From Datisca glomerata (lineage: Eukaryota > Streptophyta > Magnoliopsida > Cucurbitales > Datiscaceae), in contig QANY01004038.1 of assembly GCA_003255025.1 (NCBI GenBank), positions 119,420 to 183,419 of the forward strand: a DNA stretch of 64,000 bases, in the 5' to 3' direction. Positions 23,393 through 37,700 of the stretch are shown one piece after another; position 1 is the first letter of the stretch, and every line of letters starts with the position of its first letter. The notes below the pieces were generated by a model. It was not told the DNA's origin and did not search any database. It worked only from the letters and a program-made list of their open reading frames with translations. The translations under genes and the position numbers were made by a program.

Positions 23393-23399
23393 CTAGAAA

Positions 23400-26300
23400 G
23401 GGAAGGCTCATAAATATTGCAAAGAACTCTCATCAAATCATACACATATTTAAATGGAGTTGTGCACAAACCCCATCCCTCATACATCTTAATATTCATA
23501 TTAATAGATGATATTTCATGAGACTTAAAATGATAAACCACAAGCTCTCCACAATGATCTTAATAAAACGCCCAGGATAAAGGGAGAGTCAATCACCTCG
23601 CCTTGGAAACTTCTTGTATTTCTCTTAAGCCAAATGCAATAAACAAACACTATAAAGATAAGGTTAACAATCTTTGCCACCAAACTCTTCAAAGTTGCTC
23701 TACTTAGTAACCGTTTGAGGGGCCATTCTCAAGTTTGATCCTACACACCAAAGATCATGTACATATGCATAATAAATGCTCAATTTTCCAAACTTTTTGG
23801 GTATAAACACACAAACCTGCTCAATCCCATTATTCTATTTAGCCAAATTGTCTTTAGTAGGCAGCTTCTGTTGACAAGCCAGTTAAGTGATGAAATAACA
23901 TTTAGGAATATGATCAGAAAACCAGATCAATCTATTCCACCAAAAAGCTTTGTTGTGACATTGTATCATATGTGCTCTTAACAGAAATGCACCATCTTTT
24001 GTAGGGCTCTAACTCCAAAAGTCTGTGTATGAATGGAGGGAAAAAAGAATATCCAAAGTGTATGCATGTTGAGCCAATATATGTGAAATCCCTTGGTCCA
24101 GCGAAGCCACATGCCCCCATTTAGCAAAACACTCACATTTATAGCCCCCAATATGTGCGATGTAGCATGATACCCCCTATCTCATAGGATATACCTCTTG
24201 GATGCCAATGACCAGTTATGATAGAAGTATAATTATCATCTCCTATGCTTACATTACAAAACACACTTACCTCAGACCTTAAATTCATTATTTTCCTCCA
24301 AGACTGAGTGGAACTTTATCCATTTATATTTTTTTATTTACTATGTTTTTTTATACCTAGTATCAATACATGTTCTTATTTTGAGGTGAAATGCCTAGAA
24401 AAAAATAGAGGGTATAAAAAAAAAGTAAATAAAAATGACGTAGAAAGGCCCAAGTTCCATCAATTTTGAGTTTGTGAAGGTATAATGCCCCTTGAATAAG
24501 TTTGATTCACACCAAGCTATCCATGACGAACCCCTAGTTGTGGCTGCCAATCTTTAAAAGTGTCTTGCAATATTAGCTATGTTTCCATGTGATGATGCAT
24601 CTAAGTCAAAGACAACTCACCTTAAAGCTTGTACACATTTGGTCCCAAACAACCTTAGCTCCTGTATGTAGATCAACTTTGTCTTTTCATAAGAAATTTC
24701 TAAGCATATAGTTGACCTTTTTCATTACCATCTTGGGAAGTACGAACAAGCCTTCCCAATATGATTACATGGCAGTGATAATGGATTTGATAAGTTGTCC
24801 TACCTGCATGTGATAAGACTTGTTCTCCCGCTGTTTGATTTTTGAACAATCTTGTCCACCAAAATCTCAGAACCCAGTCTCCCCAACTTAAAAGATATTA
24901 ATGAAACCCCAAGTAGGTCATAGAGAGCGTGCTAATTTGGAAGCCAACCACCTCTAAAATTTGTTGTTGATAGGCTATTGTACCCTTGAGAAGACATATA
25001 TTGCTATTTCTTGCATTAGGTTAGAGGCTTGAGGTTGTTTGAAAGATGTCTAATCCAGCCTTAACAATTTTGACAAATCCCACATTCTCTTTGAAGAAGA
25101 TGAACATGTCATCAAAGAACATATATTCATAATAACATTCTTCTTCACCTCAAATGGTATTGAAAGTTGGGCAAAAACGCTCCATACCTCATGATACCAG
25201 TGAGCACCTCCATTACCATCACAAAAAGGTAAGGTGGCAATGAATCACCCTCTCTTATTCCCCTTCGGCCCTGAAACAAAGCCTCTAAATCCCCTATTTT
25301 CATTGATGGAAAAAGAAGGAGTTATCACATATTCTATGATCCCAATTTGGAAAGGTTGTTGGCATCCCCACATCTTGAAGAACCTAGCTAAGAAAGAACC
25401 AACTCACACTATCATATCCGTGATGTAGGTCCACCTTGAGAGCACATCTATAAGATTAAAATTATCTATGTCACCTCCTCATAAATTCATGTATTATAAG
25501 TATATGGTCTATCAGCCAACATTTTAGTTATGTATTTATATTCCAATTCACAACAAGAGATTGCCCTGATTCTATTGCCCTTTTGGGCTTGTTGACCATT
25601 GGAATGAAAGAAATCATAGTGACATTTATTTGCTTCAAAAGTTGCCCATGTGTGAAAATTTCTTTAACTGCATTGCTCACTTCTCCACACACTATGTACC
25701 AACACTAAAAAGTACATGATGAGAAGCCGTAAGGGCCATAAGCCTGCATATCATTGAAAGACATCATGTTGTCCACATCGTGTGTTGTGAAAAGTCTTGT
25801 AAGGAACTCTCATTACGTAAGTTGAAGCTTTTAAGGTAAAACTACCTCCTAATTTAGAGAGGGAATATGACCTTGAGTCTACCAAATTTTGATTGAAGTC
25901 TCAAATATGATATTAAATATCTTTTGGCTAATCACTGACCCTCTTTGAGAGTTTATCAATTGCCTAATCCTTGCCTTGGCCTTATTCTTTTTTTTACTGG
26001 CCTAAAGAAGTAGGCAGTATTATTATTACCCAAGTTAAGACATCCAACTCTTGATTTTTACATGATAAAGTTCTACTCAACAAGTTTTAGTTTCATGATG
26101 TCTTTTAAGGCTGATCAAGTTTTTTTTCAAGGTAATATGGACCATCATAAGAGCATGCAAATCATAGTTCATGTGTCTTCTAGCCTCCACAATTCTTTGT
26201 GATATGTTGCTACAATGTTGCGCATTGAAATGTTTTAGAGCTTATTCGACTGTCCTTAGCTTCTTTACCATTTTGTACATTGTTGTGCCTTGTACATCTA

Positions 26301-26650
26301 TTTTTCAAGCTTATTCCACCACTTGTAAGAACGTGTCCCTCTCAAACTATAAGTTAAAGAACTTGAATGGCTTAGCTTTGGGAGTATTAGGGATGTGAAA
26401 TTGGAGAAGAGGTCTTAACATGCTTCATTAACAAAAACTCTATTTATTTTGGTCACAACACATTCTTCTTCTCTACTGCGCCTTTGATAGTTCTCTCAAA
26501 GAAGGTTTTACATCAATATTGTCCTGATATAACTACTCATAATGGCATCACTGTTGTAGCATCCTCAAACTCTTGTACAACACAATGCACTCCATTAATA
26601 CATTAACAGTCAGGTACCTTCCTATCTAATGTGAATTATTTTTTCCCAAA
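23400..26650 (-). pseudogene. Decayed LINE (non-LTR retrotransposon) reverse transcriptase, antisense
   Basis: Read on the minus strand, degenerate LINE reverse-transcriptase motifs appear in the expected order. Around 25270-25150 there is RGDSLPPYLFVMVMEVL, matching the family's RGDPLSPYLF motif. Around 25120-25060 FFDDMFIFFKEN matches the FADD catalytic box with Ala replaced by Phe. Near 23640-23560 cysteine/tryptophan-rich zf-RVT-like sequence follows. The frame breaks repeatedly, so no protein can be made. The 5' half is poorly recognisable. Confidence 0.75.
24307..24462. mobile_element. Short foldback (MITE-like) sequence inside the LINE relic
   Basis: The left arm (24307-24360, including ggaacttt, ttatttacta and tttttttatacct) and the right arm (24400-24462, including agggtataaaa, agtaaataaaaat and aagttcc) are imperfect reverse complements around a loop of about 40 bp. 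There is no coding sequence. A small foldback or MITE element is the simplest reading. Confidence 0.45.
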
Positions 26651-26989
26651 TCACATGTTCCTTTGTCTCCCCTATACCTTTATATTCTTTAATCCATGTC
26701 CCACACCCCTTCCCCTTCCCTTATTCCCCATCCCCTATGTAGTCTACTTACCTTATGTTCATCAGGTCTAAAACATGCTCACTTAAGCTAAAGTTATTCA
26801 ATGCTATCATGATAGACACTTTTAAACCAATTTACTAGTCATAACTGGAAAGCAACCATGATATTTGAGTATAATGCATTGCTTAAGAACAACACACATA
26901 CTTTGGTTTCTTTTATATTGTCTCAATTGTAAAAAACATGTGGAGATTCAAAAGTAAAACACAATATATATGACTCAATAAAAAAGTAT

Positions 26990-27520
26990 AAGGCAATACT
27001 TGTGGCAAAAGGGCTTTCAACAAGTTCGAGGGGTTGATTTCTTTGAAACATTCAATCCATTCATCAAGTCGTGCAACATCATAGTTAGTTTAACATTACC
27101 AATGAATTTTCGTAGGGATATCCAATAAACAGACACCAACAATGCTTTTCTCAATGATGATTTCTATGACATAGTATACATGGCTCAACCCCTGTGTTTT
27201 GGAAAACTCCTCTCATCCTAATTATGGCTGTCAACTCAATAAATCTCTCCATAGTCTTTGGCAAGCTCCAATAACTTGGTATGACAAACTCAAGTCTGCA
27301 CTTCTCAATTAGGCTTTCATTAACTCAGTATTGGATCTCTCGCTTATTGTTATTCATCTAGTGGAGACGTTGTTATGGTCTTAATCTATGTTGATGACAT
27401 TCTTGCCATCATGAGTAATCCAAACCTTATCTCTAAAGTGATCTCTACACTTAACAACACCTTTGCTCTAAAGACCTTGGTCTCACTTAATTGTTTTCTT
27501 TGTTTTGAAGCTTTTAGAGG
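26990..27520 (+). pseudogene. Ty1/copia reverse-transcriptase remnant
   Basis: Discontinuous reading frames give KGFQQVRGVDFFETFNP (copia RT N-terminal motif, usually GVDYFETFAPV), then NNAFLNDDFYDIVYM (family: NAFLHGDLxExVYM), then VLIYVDDILA, which is the YVDD catalytic box. Frameshifts separate the blocks, and sequence after about 27520 becomes a purine tract. No LTRs, gag or integrase are nearby, so this is a 5'- and 3'-truncated relic. Confidence 0.85.
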
Positions 27521-28703
27521 AGGGAGGGAGAGAGAGGGAAAGAGAGACGGGGGAGAGGGGATAAAGAGGGAAAGATAGAGGTGGTTTTGACATATGATTC
27601 CCACATGGACATTCAATCACGAATCATACACCGGCTTGTGATTTTGCTGATCTATGAAAGTTAGTGGATGATTTATTTTTAAAAAAGTTTAGGGGACTTT
27701 TTGCCAAATTTTGAAAGTTCATTTATCAACTTTGGATTTAACCCATAGAAATAGGTTGCTTTGAACATTTATGCCCTTAACCTTTTATTTATTGTTTCTA
27801 TTTGATCATTCCATCATGTGTCTGTTAATTTCCTATTACTACGTGCGGGCACAAACATGTTTACATGAAGCTAAAAAGCTAAGATTAAAAAAGGGAAATG
27901 TTTTTTAGGAAAAATATGCAAGACCCAAATTGAAACAAGAATGAAAGTTGGTGGTAAAAATGTTTAAATCTATGTTGGGATCTTGAATGATACGAAAGAA
28001 AGAAATATGAGAAGAATTAGAAGAAAAAAAAATTAATATAGCAAAAATTCATTTATATAATTATTTTACTCTTGCATAGTTTAAATAATTAAAACAATGA
28101 AGATGAAATTATTAAAATTTTTTTCTAGTAATTTGCAAGATATAAATGTACGTTGCGAAGTGTTTACGAATCATTCGAAACTAATTTTGAAGGTCTTCAA
28201 AGCAAAATGGACTGTGAATTTTGTAATTCTTTTTTAAATTAATAATTAGTTTTTTTTAAAGTAATTAATATTTTAAAAAATAAATAATAATTTTTTTATC
28301 AAAATTACTTTATAAATTTTAAATAAAATAAAAAAAATATAACTCCAACACATAATTTTTAAAATGTAAGTGTAGTAACCGTATTAAACCAACATAATTT
28401 GTCCTAAAGAATTAATAATGATTTGAGCAGGGTAAACGTTGCAAAAAAGTTTTCAGCGAAGCCTTGTAAATGGAAAAATAGGACGTTAATTATTATCAGT
28501 TGTAGTTTTTCGTTTCTTTTTTATTATTCTCAGTTCTTCGCAGACTTCATCAATTTCTACCCCGACGACCATTCTCACGCTGTATTCGCTTACCAAAGGC
28601 CGCCATTTCTAAGCCCGAAACTTCCAGATCTTGATTTGGCTCACGGGTAAATTTGGGGCTGGTCTCAGCTTGTAAATTTGGGACGTGATCCACTGGATCA
28701 AAG
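27521..28703. other. AT-rich intergenic region upstream of the AP-2 mu gene
   Basis: A purine tract (27520-27585) is followed by very AT-rich sequence up to about 28420. The promoter and 5' UTR of the AP-2 mu gene should lie in the last few hundred bases. No other gene is supported. Confidence 0.6.
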
Positions 28704-31700
28704 ATGCCGGTGGCTGCTTCGGCGATTTACTTCCTCAATCTCCGAGGAGATGTTCTCATCAATCGTCTCTACCGTGATGACGTCGGGTAAGTTGTCTTTG
28801 CCTTTGTTTCTCTTAGTATTTGTGATCACATGTGGAATTTCTGTGCAGCTTATTTGTTTGATCATTGGTGTTTGCTGTGCTCGTTGGATGCTTTTGCCCG
28901 TAGTAGTTGGTATTTGGTACTCGTAGAATGTTTCGAGCGATGGATTATTGATCATTTCTGGATGAATGTTACTTTTTATGACTTGGAAACTGGTGTTATA
29001 GGGAAGAGCTTTAAGCTGTAGCTTTTAATACATTTTTGCACAATTTTGTGTTGATCCAGCATAAGATCTCCTTTAGTGTAGAAGATGATGAATCCAGATC
29101 ACATTCATCACATCTGAGATATGATACTTGGTGTTTCTCCAATATGCTTTGTTGGTTTAGTTGCCTCTGATCGACTGTCTGGATGCTGTAATTATTGATG
29201 ACTGATCTTAATTCCAAACTCCTAGGAACCTGGTAGGGGCTAGAAAATGTACTTGTTTTTGCTAGAGCAACAGAGTTCACGTAAATTTTCCTACTTAGTC
29301 GTGTAATTGTGGTCTATGTTTATTTCAATACTCATAGTAATCTTTTAATTAACAAGGTCCTTAATCAATAGGTTTTAACGTGTAAAGGTCTTTAATATCT
29401 CTTTTCCAAGTTGTAATATTTTTGGTAATTTTGCTTTACCATACTTAAAAAATTGATATGTTGTGAAATAACATTTATTACACCTTAGATAAAAGAACTT
29501 CAGAATTAGAATGTAAATGATGTATAATGGTAATGTTTCCATTAAGTTAAACTGCATGTCAATATCTTTTAGTAACTGATACAGCTCATCTCCATTTTAT
29601 ATGTATCTTTTTTCAAGTATTGTTAAACTTAGAGTGATCTATTCCAACTCTATCCTTACCAGCCAACACTAGTGAGTGGGTTGGTACCGTAAACTATGAA
29701 ATAGTTGCTTTACAGATAATTCGTGCTGCATTCTATAAAAACATTTCTTAAACTATCTCTAGTACAATTGATTCCATAATTAATTCTCCACTTCTCGTAT
29801 TCCAAGCAATATAATAAGTGCATGGAGACGGAGGGATTGATTGCCAAAGATTAGTGCCAAGTAACATAGAGCTTTCCCCATTCCAGCTGAATAAGAAGTC
29901 ACCAAAGCAAGTCACTTGCAGCAGAGCTGAAGAGAGCAAAAATGTTTTAATCCTTGTATGGGGTACCCAATGGGAGGTTAAGACAGGAGGAGGGGGCATT
30001 GTCAAATTTTTCTGTTTAAAATAATAGTCAAGTGATCTACGATATAGAAGTGTTCTCTATTTGATAAATTCATAGTCAGCCTTGCCACCACTTCAAAAAG
30101 AAGAACAACTCTGTGCAACTAGCTAATATCTTTCTCGGTAGTATTAATGAAAAAGAGAAGTTTTTGGCAAATTGGTGGCAAGATACTGTAAGTCTATAAG
30201 AGATTCTTACCCTATTGTTCCAATAACTGATTCTTTCAGCAGACAGCAGATCTTGACTCTATAAACTTGCCAATAGTATTGATAATTAAGATGAGACGGA
30301 AGAGGGACAAAGTGTCTCCTTGGTGAGGACCCCTAGAACTATGAAAAAAGTTTTATGGTGATAACTAAGCTGAGAATAGTGGAGGAGATATGCATCCAAA
30401 TACGAATACCGGATCACCATCTACACCCTAGACCCACCCTTTTGCAAGCATTTGCAATAAATATCAGTACATGTGATTTTAAGTCTTTGGGATGTCCAAT
30501 TTTCATATCAAGTCAGTGCAACCAGCTTTCCATTTGGAGTATTTTCACTCATTGGCAAATGGCAATCTGTACTGCATCCGAGTCTGTTTGTTTTTAATAT
30601 GTATGTGCTGTGTGTGAATGGTAATTTTGTGGATTACCTTCTTAATCTGTTCGCTGGACCTTAGCATGTTCCTTTTGTAGATACTCCTAATTAGACTACT
30701 AGGCTTGTGGGCCTTAAAGCCGACAACCTAGACTTCCTTGGAAGCAAGTGGTCTGTGATAATGGAAGTCACATTTGGTTATTTTCTTCCCCTTCTTCTAG
30801 ATATCCTTTTCGTAATGAAAGTTGTGTAAAACACCAACACCCAAATCCTTGCAAACAATATCTCAACAATGGTTGGGAAAAGCAATGGAGTATTTTTTTC
30901 AGTCATGAGCTTTAACACCCTCCGTTGCTCCTATGGCTTTGGAAAGAGTCAGAGAGAGAGAGAGAGTGTGTGTGTGTCATAGTGAAGATTGTCCATCTTA
31001 GATCTCCTTTGCTCTCTTGTTTATATTTAGTTTAAAATTTTTTCACATGTGACTATTTGAAATAATGATATAGAGAAGGGAATAGGAAGGGAGCTCATAT
31101 GGAACAAGCAAAAGGAAGTGCTTTATAATTAGTTGTCGGAGATTTACTCTGGTGGCAAGCAATACTGGAAGTCTGGACTTACGTCTTTCTCATATTTGAT
31201 TTTCTCACTCTAACTGTTTCATGCAGGGGGAATATGGTTGATGCTTTCCGTACACATATAATGCAAACAAAAGAACTGGGTACCTGTCCTGTGCGGCAGA
31301 TCGGTGGTTGCTCTTTCTTTTACATGAGAATCAGCAATGTCTACATTGTGATTGTAGTCAGCAGCAACGCAAATGTAGCTTGTGCTTTCAAATTTGTTGT
31401 TGAGGTAATCAGCTTCTCATTGACATTCTTTTCAATGAATCTGGCTTTCTTGGCAGGAGTAGGATTTAAGAATTTCAGTATTCAATTAGGTAGTATTAAA
31501 TCTTATTTTGGGATTATTTAAGCTGAAGTGGGAGTTCTTGTGCAGGCTGTTGCACTGTTCAAATCTTATTTTGGTGGGGCTTTTGATGAGGATGCTATCC
31601 GTAATAATTTCGTTCTAATATATGAGCTGTTAGACGGTACGTATTTCTAGAGAATTAAGCTTAGTCTTTTTTATGTGGTTTTATCATAGTAAATAGAGTA

Positions 31701-34700
31701 TGTTGTTTTTCATTCTTTTGTCTCTTGGGGACATCCAATATAATTCTCTATTTTAGGGTTAGTAGGTTAAGGTTTTCTATAAAGAGAATGATTGTAGGTA
31801 CTCATGATATTAAATAATTAGGGGAGTTGGGGGATTTCTGGATCATCAAAAAGTAATTATATAAATAAGACTAGGATAACAAAAAGAACAGTAGGACAAG
31901 CAGATAAAAAGTATTCTAAATGAGTAATCTTTGTGAGATTGGGTGAACTAAGAAGTGAGTTTCCTGAAAAGATTCCATGCAACAAAACTAAACTAATGAA
32001 TAAATCTTTTGGTAAATTACACCAACTACATTTATATTTTCTCTTAATTACACGGATACCACTCTAGTTTTATTGTGGCCAACATATAAGTTCATAGTAC
32101 AATTTTCATCCCAACATGCCCTCACTTATCCTTTATGGTTAGAAATTTATCCTGATTGGTATATTTTTTCCACAATCCTAATTTTATTTGCTTGTGGATA
32201 TAAGCGTTGAGAATGCCTATTTTTTCTGTTCTTTTTGGCTGAAATTTAAAATGGTTGGATAAGCATTTTAATCTAGAAGATGAGCATTTTTCAACTTTAC
32301 AATCAACAAGCTGGACTTAAAATGATATGCTAGGGGATATGTTAGTCATAAATGTAAAATAAGCGCGAGTGAGAGCTATGTAAGATCAACACGTGTCACA
32401 GGACAGATTCCTTGTCAACTTCTTCTCAAGACTTTTTAATGTACACATCTAATAGATGATATTTTTTCTTGTGTCAAACTATCGTGTTGTACATTTTAAT
32501 ACTTTTTGGACAATCATTTCTTGATTGAGTTTGCCTTTCGATATACATGTCTGGTTTGAGGTTGAATACTTGCTTAAACCATGAAAGTCATCATAAAGAT
32601 TATTCATGTCTGTGGGAAAGCCGAAGTCGAAAAAAAATGCGACATACTGCTGCATTAGAAAGTAATTCGTGAATTGTCAATAAGACTGTTATGCAAAGAT
32701 CTTCTTGCATTTTAATGCTCTTAGTGGGACTTGGACCTAAAATTTCTATCTCACAGAAAACTTTGGAAGAAATCAATTATTTTTTTAGGTTGCATTAGAG
32801 AATCTGATGAAAATACCATTTTTTAATGACAGTTCCACGGGTCTCTTGTCTAGCTTGTAACGCTTGTTGTGACGTATCAGTCTCTCTATTCTTCAGCTCT
32901 TTATCACATCTTAAAATTTGAGATCCCATAAATTAGCTTGAGAAGGAAGATGATCATATAAATACTCTGAATTGCAGAAATTATGGATTTTGGTTATCCA
33001 CAAAATCTTTCTCCTGAAATATTAAAGCTTTACATCACTCAGGAAGGAGTTCGCTCCCCATTCTCATCCAAGGTTAGATAAGTTCATGATATATTATACT
33101 GTATGTTCAATGTTTACTTCAAATACATTAGATGGTAGTTGACCTTTTGATTTTTCCATCTCTCTTGTTTTGTGGGGAAGTAATAGCCTACAGACAAACC
33201 TGTTCCGAATGCAACGTTACAAGTTACTGGTGCTGTTGGTTGGCGGAGAGAGGGCCTCGCTTATAAAAAGAATGAGGTGACATCATCATTCCTGCATCGT
33301 TTGTACTATATAACCAATTACTGGAATTTAACATTTACTCAGCGCAGGTCTTTTTGGATATCGTTGAAAGTGTCAATCTTCTTATGTCTTCAAAAGGTGG
33401 GTATCAATTTTGGAAGTGCTTTTTCTCAAGATTGTTTGGCTGCTTATGAACTCTGGCACTTGCAGGTAATGTTTTGCGTTGTGACGTGACGGGGAAGATT
33501 CTTATGAAGTGCTTCCTCTCTGGAATGCCTGATTTGAAGTTGGGTCTGAATGATAAAATTGGTCTTGAGAAAGAGTCACAGCTTAAATCCCGCCCTGCTA
33601 AGAGGTAGCTTATGCTGGCAGGCTTCTCTTGTCCATTGCTGGTCTTCTTCATTTTGCTTTAATTTCATTGAGCGTATTTTGTGGTGTAATATTGTTTAAC
33701 TAGTGAAGTCAGTTTGTTGTTTAATATCTTGGAATATTCAAAAGAATGAGCCACTATTTAAGAGAGAAACAAAGAGAGGGAGAGTCGGAGGGGCAGTAAA
33801 TGGTCTTTCAACCATTATTCACTTGAAAATTTGATCCTTATTGTTTCTCTTTTGGGTTTGTTGCTGTCTAATGTTGCCTGTTCATGCATACCTGCCTAGT
33901 TACCTTAGACAGGAGGAGAGCATTGTCCTCTTAGGAAATGGAAGGGTTTATGTGCTTCAATAATATGTAAACGGTTCCACTTCCACATGATTGATATCTA
34001 TCTTGAAAGTGATCAAGGAATATGACAGTAAACATTTGTAGTTTTCTTTATGTGTAATACTGTTAGTAGTTTAATTATTATTTCTGGGTTTTGATTGTAC
34101 GCATAGGTTTGGTAAGTACAAAGCATACGTGTGGAGGGACCAAGTATTGTCTTCTATCAACGTATTTAGAGGACTAACTTTGGGACAATTGTTTAGTGGA
34201 GTTGAGTATAAGGGGCCGCTTTCTTGTTTTTGTGAAGTTATCTGTCACTTATGGGCTGACCTTTGGTATGGGGAGTTGGGGCAGACTTCTGGCTCACGAA
34301 TATCCAACACTTCTTAACATTGCTAGTTATAAGAACGTTTGGGTGCGTGCTATTTCGCACTCATAATGGAGCAGTGGTGGAACTCGGTCCTTAGATTTAT
34401 GATGCTAGATGGATGTAGTTGGGGATTACACAATCCGGTGGGTTCCTGGCTCAAGTTATTTCTATACAATTTTCGCTTTTGAAGGTTTTCCCATGCAAGT
34501 ATTAGTTAGGGTTTTGGGAGATCCTACAACTGTTTCCTCTCCTGCAAAGTGCATTTCAAAGTCTACAGGGATAATTCGCTTTTCTAATCGGGATTCTTGA
34601 AGTTCTACCTTTATTTTATTTAACCTCAAGAGTACAGGACAATTTTATTATGGTAGATGCTTTATGTGCAAATAGGCTGAGGGGTTGATTTGATCAACTC

Positions 34701-37700
34701 CTGCCTTTCTCGGTTGCTTTTGTTTTTATGGAAGGTGATGTGGGCCTTCGTTGGAGTTCAGTGGCCTATGCCCTGGGCCACTAGATTTGTGCTGCTTTAT
34801 TAGGAATATATTGATAGTTCTGAGTGCCTGTTTTGGTGCATGAAGAGGAATAAAAGGCTTGCACTGTGCTGGAGTTCTCGATGAACGATTGATGTCTAGA
34901 ATTTGTACAGAATGGTTGTGACAGGTTGATCTTTAGTAGTTTCTGCTTCCTTTTCGGGGCTGTCTTGGCAACACCATTTAGCTCCTAATTTTGTCTTCTA
35001 TTTTTTGGAGAGGTTATGGCTCATATGGGTTCCATAGCATTGTCTTCTCCTTGTGTGATTTGTTTACAATATTACTCTTTACTGAAAATAAAACTACTTT
35101 TGCTTAGTGTATTTAACTTCAGTTATGAGATTAATTCTTTATACCTTTAACAACTCAAATGATACTAATGTTTGTGTATGCTACTTGATTTTGCAGCGGT
35201 AAAACAATTGAGCTTGACGATGTTACATTCCATCAATGTGTAAATTTGACAAGGTTTAACTCAGAAAAAACTGTCAGTTTCGTGCCGCCAGATGGTGAAT
35301 TTGAATTAATGAAGTATGTTTAGTAATCTTATCTGATAAACATACTTTTTGCTAATGCTTAATGTTGTAATTGCAAATTTTGTGTTGTCTATCAGTGCTA
35401 ACACATGCATTATGTTTTTGCTTTTTATTAGTTATATCAGATTTCTTCTTTTTCCTCATGTCTTCTTCATCAATATGTCTTCCCCTTCTCCATAGTCATT
35501 TCTCTGTGAATAAATGTGAGATTAGTTGCTACCATTGCAGAACTTGTATACTCAATTATTATTTTAATTTTTATAATATTTTAGTTGGTTATTATGAGTC
35601 CTAATTTTCTTGTGCTCTATAATATTTTAGTGGGACTTTTTCCTTCTCTGAATTGCCAAAGGGATAACTTACATTGCTGTCAGTGCCATTACACAAAATC
35701 AAGCAGTAGTCATCAGTTTCTGCCCCATTCTTTTCAGATTTTATTTTGTACTTGGTTAATCTTGTCTTAAGCCATATCCTAAATTCCTACTGTAAAGTGT
35801 GCCACTAAGTAAGTCTGAATGTTTATTGCATTTTAACGATCTCATCTGCGATCTTTGGCTTTGTGTTTGTGTTCAACATTGGTCGCATGCATGTTTTTGG
35901 AACCCTGAACAATTAATCTTTCAAGAAAAGAGAAAAATGACCTTGTCATACTAAAGCTTTTTAACCAGACACCTTTATTATAGGTTTTCCTTGATTTAGG
36001 TGTGTCTGCCTTTGGGACTCTTTCATGACTTAAACTAGTGTTTCTATCACCTCAAGTTGCACTAGTTTTTCTCCTCTAGTCGTTAGTGTCTGATTTCCGA
36101 TTCTTCATCCTCTTACATTGCTCTTTGATGCTAATGTTTGGGCAGGTACCGTATCACGGAGGGTGTTAATCTTCCATTCCGAGTGTTACCAACAATTAAG
36201 GAGCTTGGTCGAACACGTATGGAAGTCAATGTTAAGGTTTGTAGTTCTAGACTTCTAGTTCTAGAAGGTTGCACTCTTTCAAATGTCTGTGACTCTTTTT
36301 TTTCAGCATAATTTCTGCTAATCTTCAGGTAAAGAGTGTCTTCGGTGCGAAGATGTTTGCCCTTGGAGTGGTCATTAAAGTTCCGGTACCAAAACAAACG
36401 GCTAAAACAAATTTCCAAGTGACTTCAGGTCGAGCAAAGTACAATCCTGCTATTGATTGCATTGTGTGGAAGTGAGTGTCTTACTCTCTTAATTTGTATT
36501 TCCTCTCTTGTAGTTCATCACTTTCTTTGAGGTGTTTCTATCTTGGGCTGTTTTTCCTTTAGCTTTGTTCTGGTTTATATGGAGGAAAAGAAATACTAGG
36601 ATTTTTGAAGGGATAGAAAATTCCTCTTGCATAGTATTTCTTTCGTTTGTTAGGGATCTTTTAAGTTGGCTGGCACAGATGCTTTTTCTTGGGTTTTGTT
36701 TCTGAGAAAACCTGGATGATGTCTTTGCTAGCTTTTCATCTTGAGTCTAACTCTTATTGCCGTTTCTTTCCCTTCTTGGGGCTTTTGTGAATAAAACTTT
36801 GATTATGGAACAAATAATAATATTTCTCACCCACTTAGATATTAGATATGATATACATTAGTTCCATGTGTGATATTAATATCTCCGAATCATTGACCCT
36901 CTTTTAACCAAAAGCTGGATCATATTTTTCCATAGAAGTGCTGTAATAGTTGGTACCTTGATTTACAACTGGCCTATATTGTAGAAGTTGCATTTTTACC
37001 TTTTATTAAGTTGCTGTTGCTGAAACGCTTTTTCACTTTTGATTTCCAGAATTAGGAAGTTCCCTGGACAAACTGAGCCAACCATGAGTGCAGAAGTTGA
37101 GCTTATATCAACAATGACTGAGAAGAAGTCGTGGACGAGGCCACCCATCCAAATGGAGTTCCAGGTGTTTACTCATTCACTTAGTCGCTACTGCTACGAT
37201 TTCTGTGAATGCATTTTTCTCTTGTTAATTTGGTGAAAGCCAAATCCACTGCCTGCACGTTTTTCTAGCGTTAATTTATGTTCTGTTTTAAATTCATAAT
37301 TGGCACAACAAACATCTACCTGGTTTACTTATCTCATGCATTCATAAGAAGAAACTTGAAAGACGTGGACAAGACTGAATATTTAAAAGTCTTACTGACT
37401 GAATCATTTGTTCTGCCAAATTTCGCTAATACCATGGAGATCTTTAGAGGAATGTGGTAGTTTCCCATCTATTTGAGTGAATACGAAAGCGTGTCATGGT
37501 CCTATTTTCTACTGTTCATGGTTTTCGGGATTTTTTTTGAGTTGGATACTTGTTAGACCTTCTCCTCTTTTGAAATTACACGTTTTCTAGGGCCTCTTTG
37601 AACTAAGGTCCGGAATTTTTTCCTTCTTTCTGTTCGGTACAAGCAAGTTCTCTCTACAGCGTCGAATTACTGTTTCTCATGTTACATCAGGATATACTGC

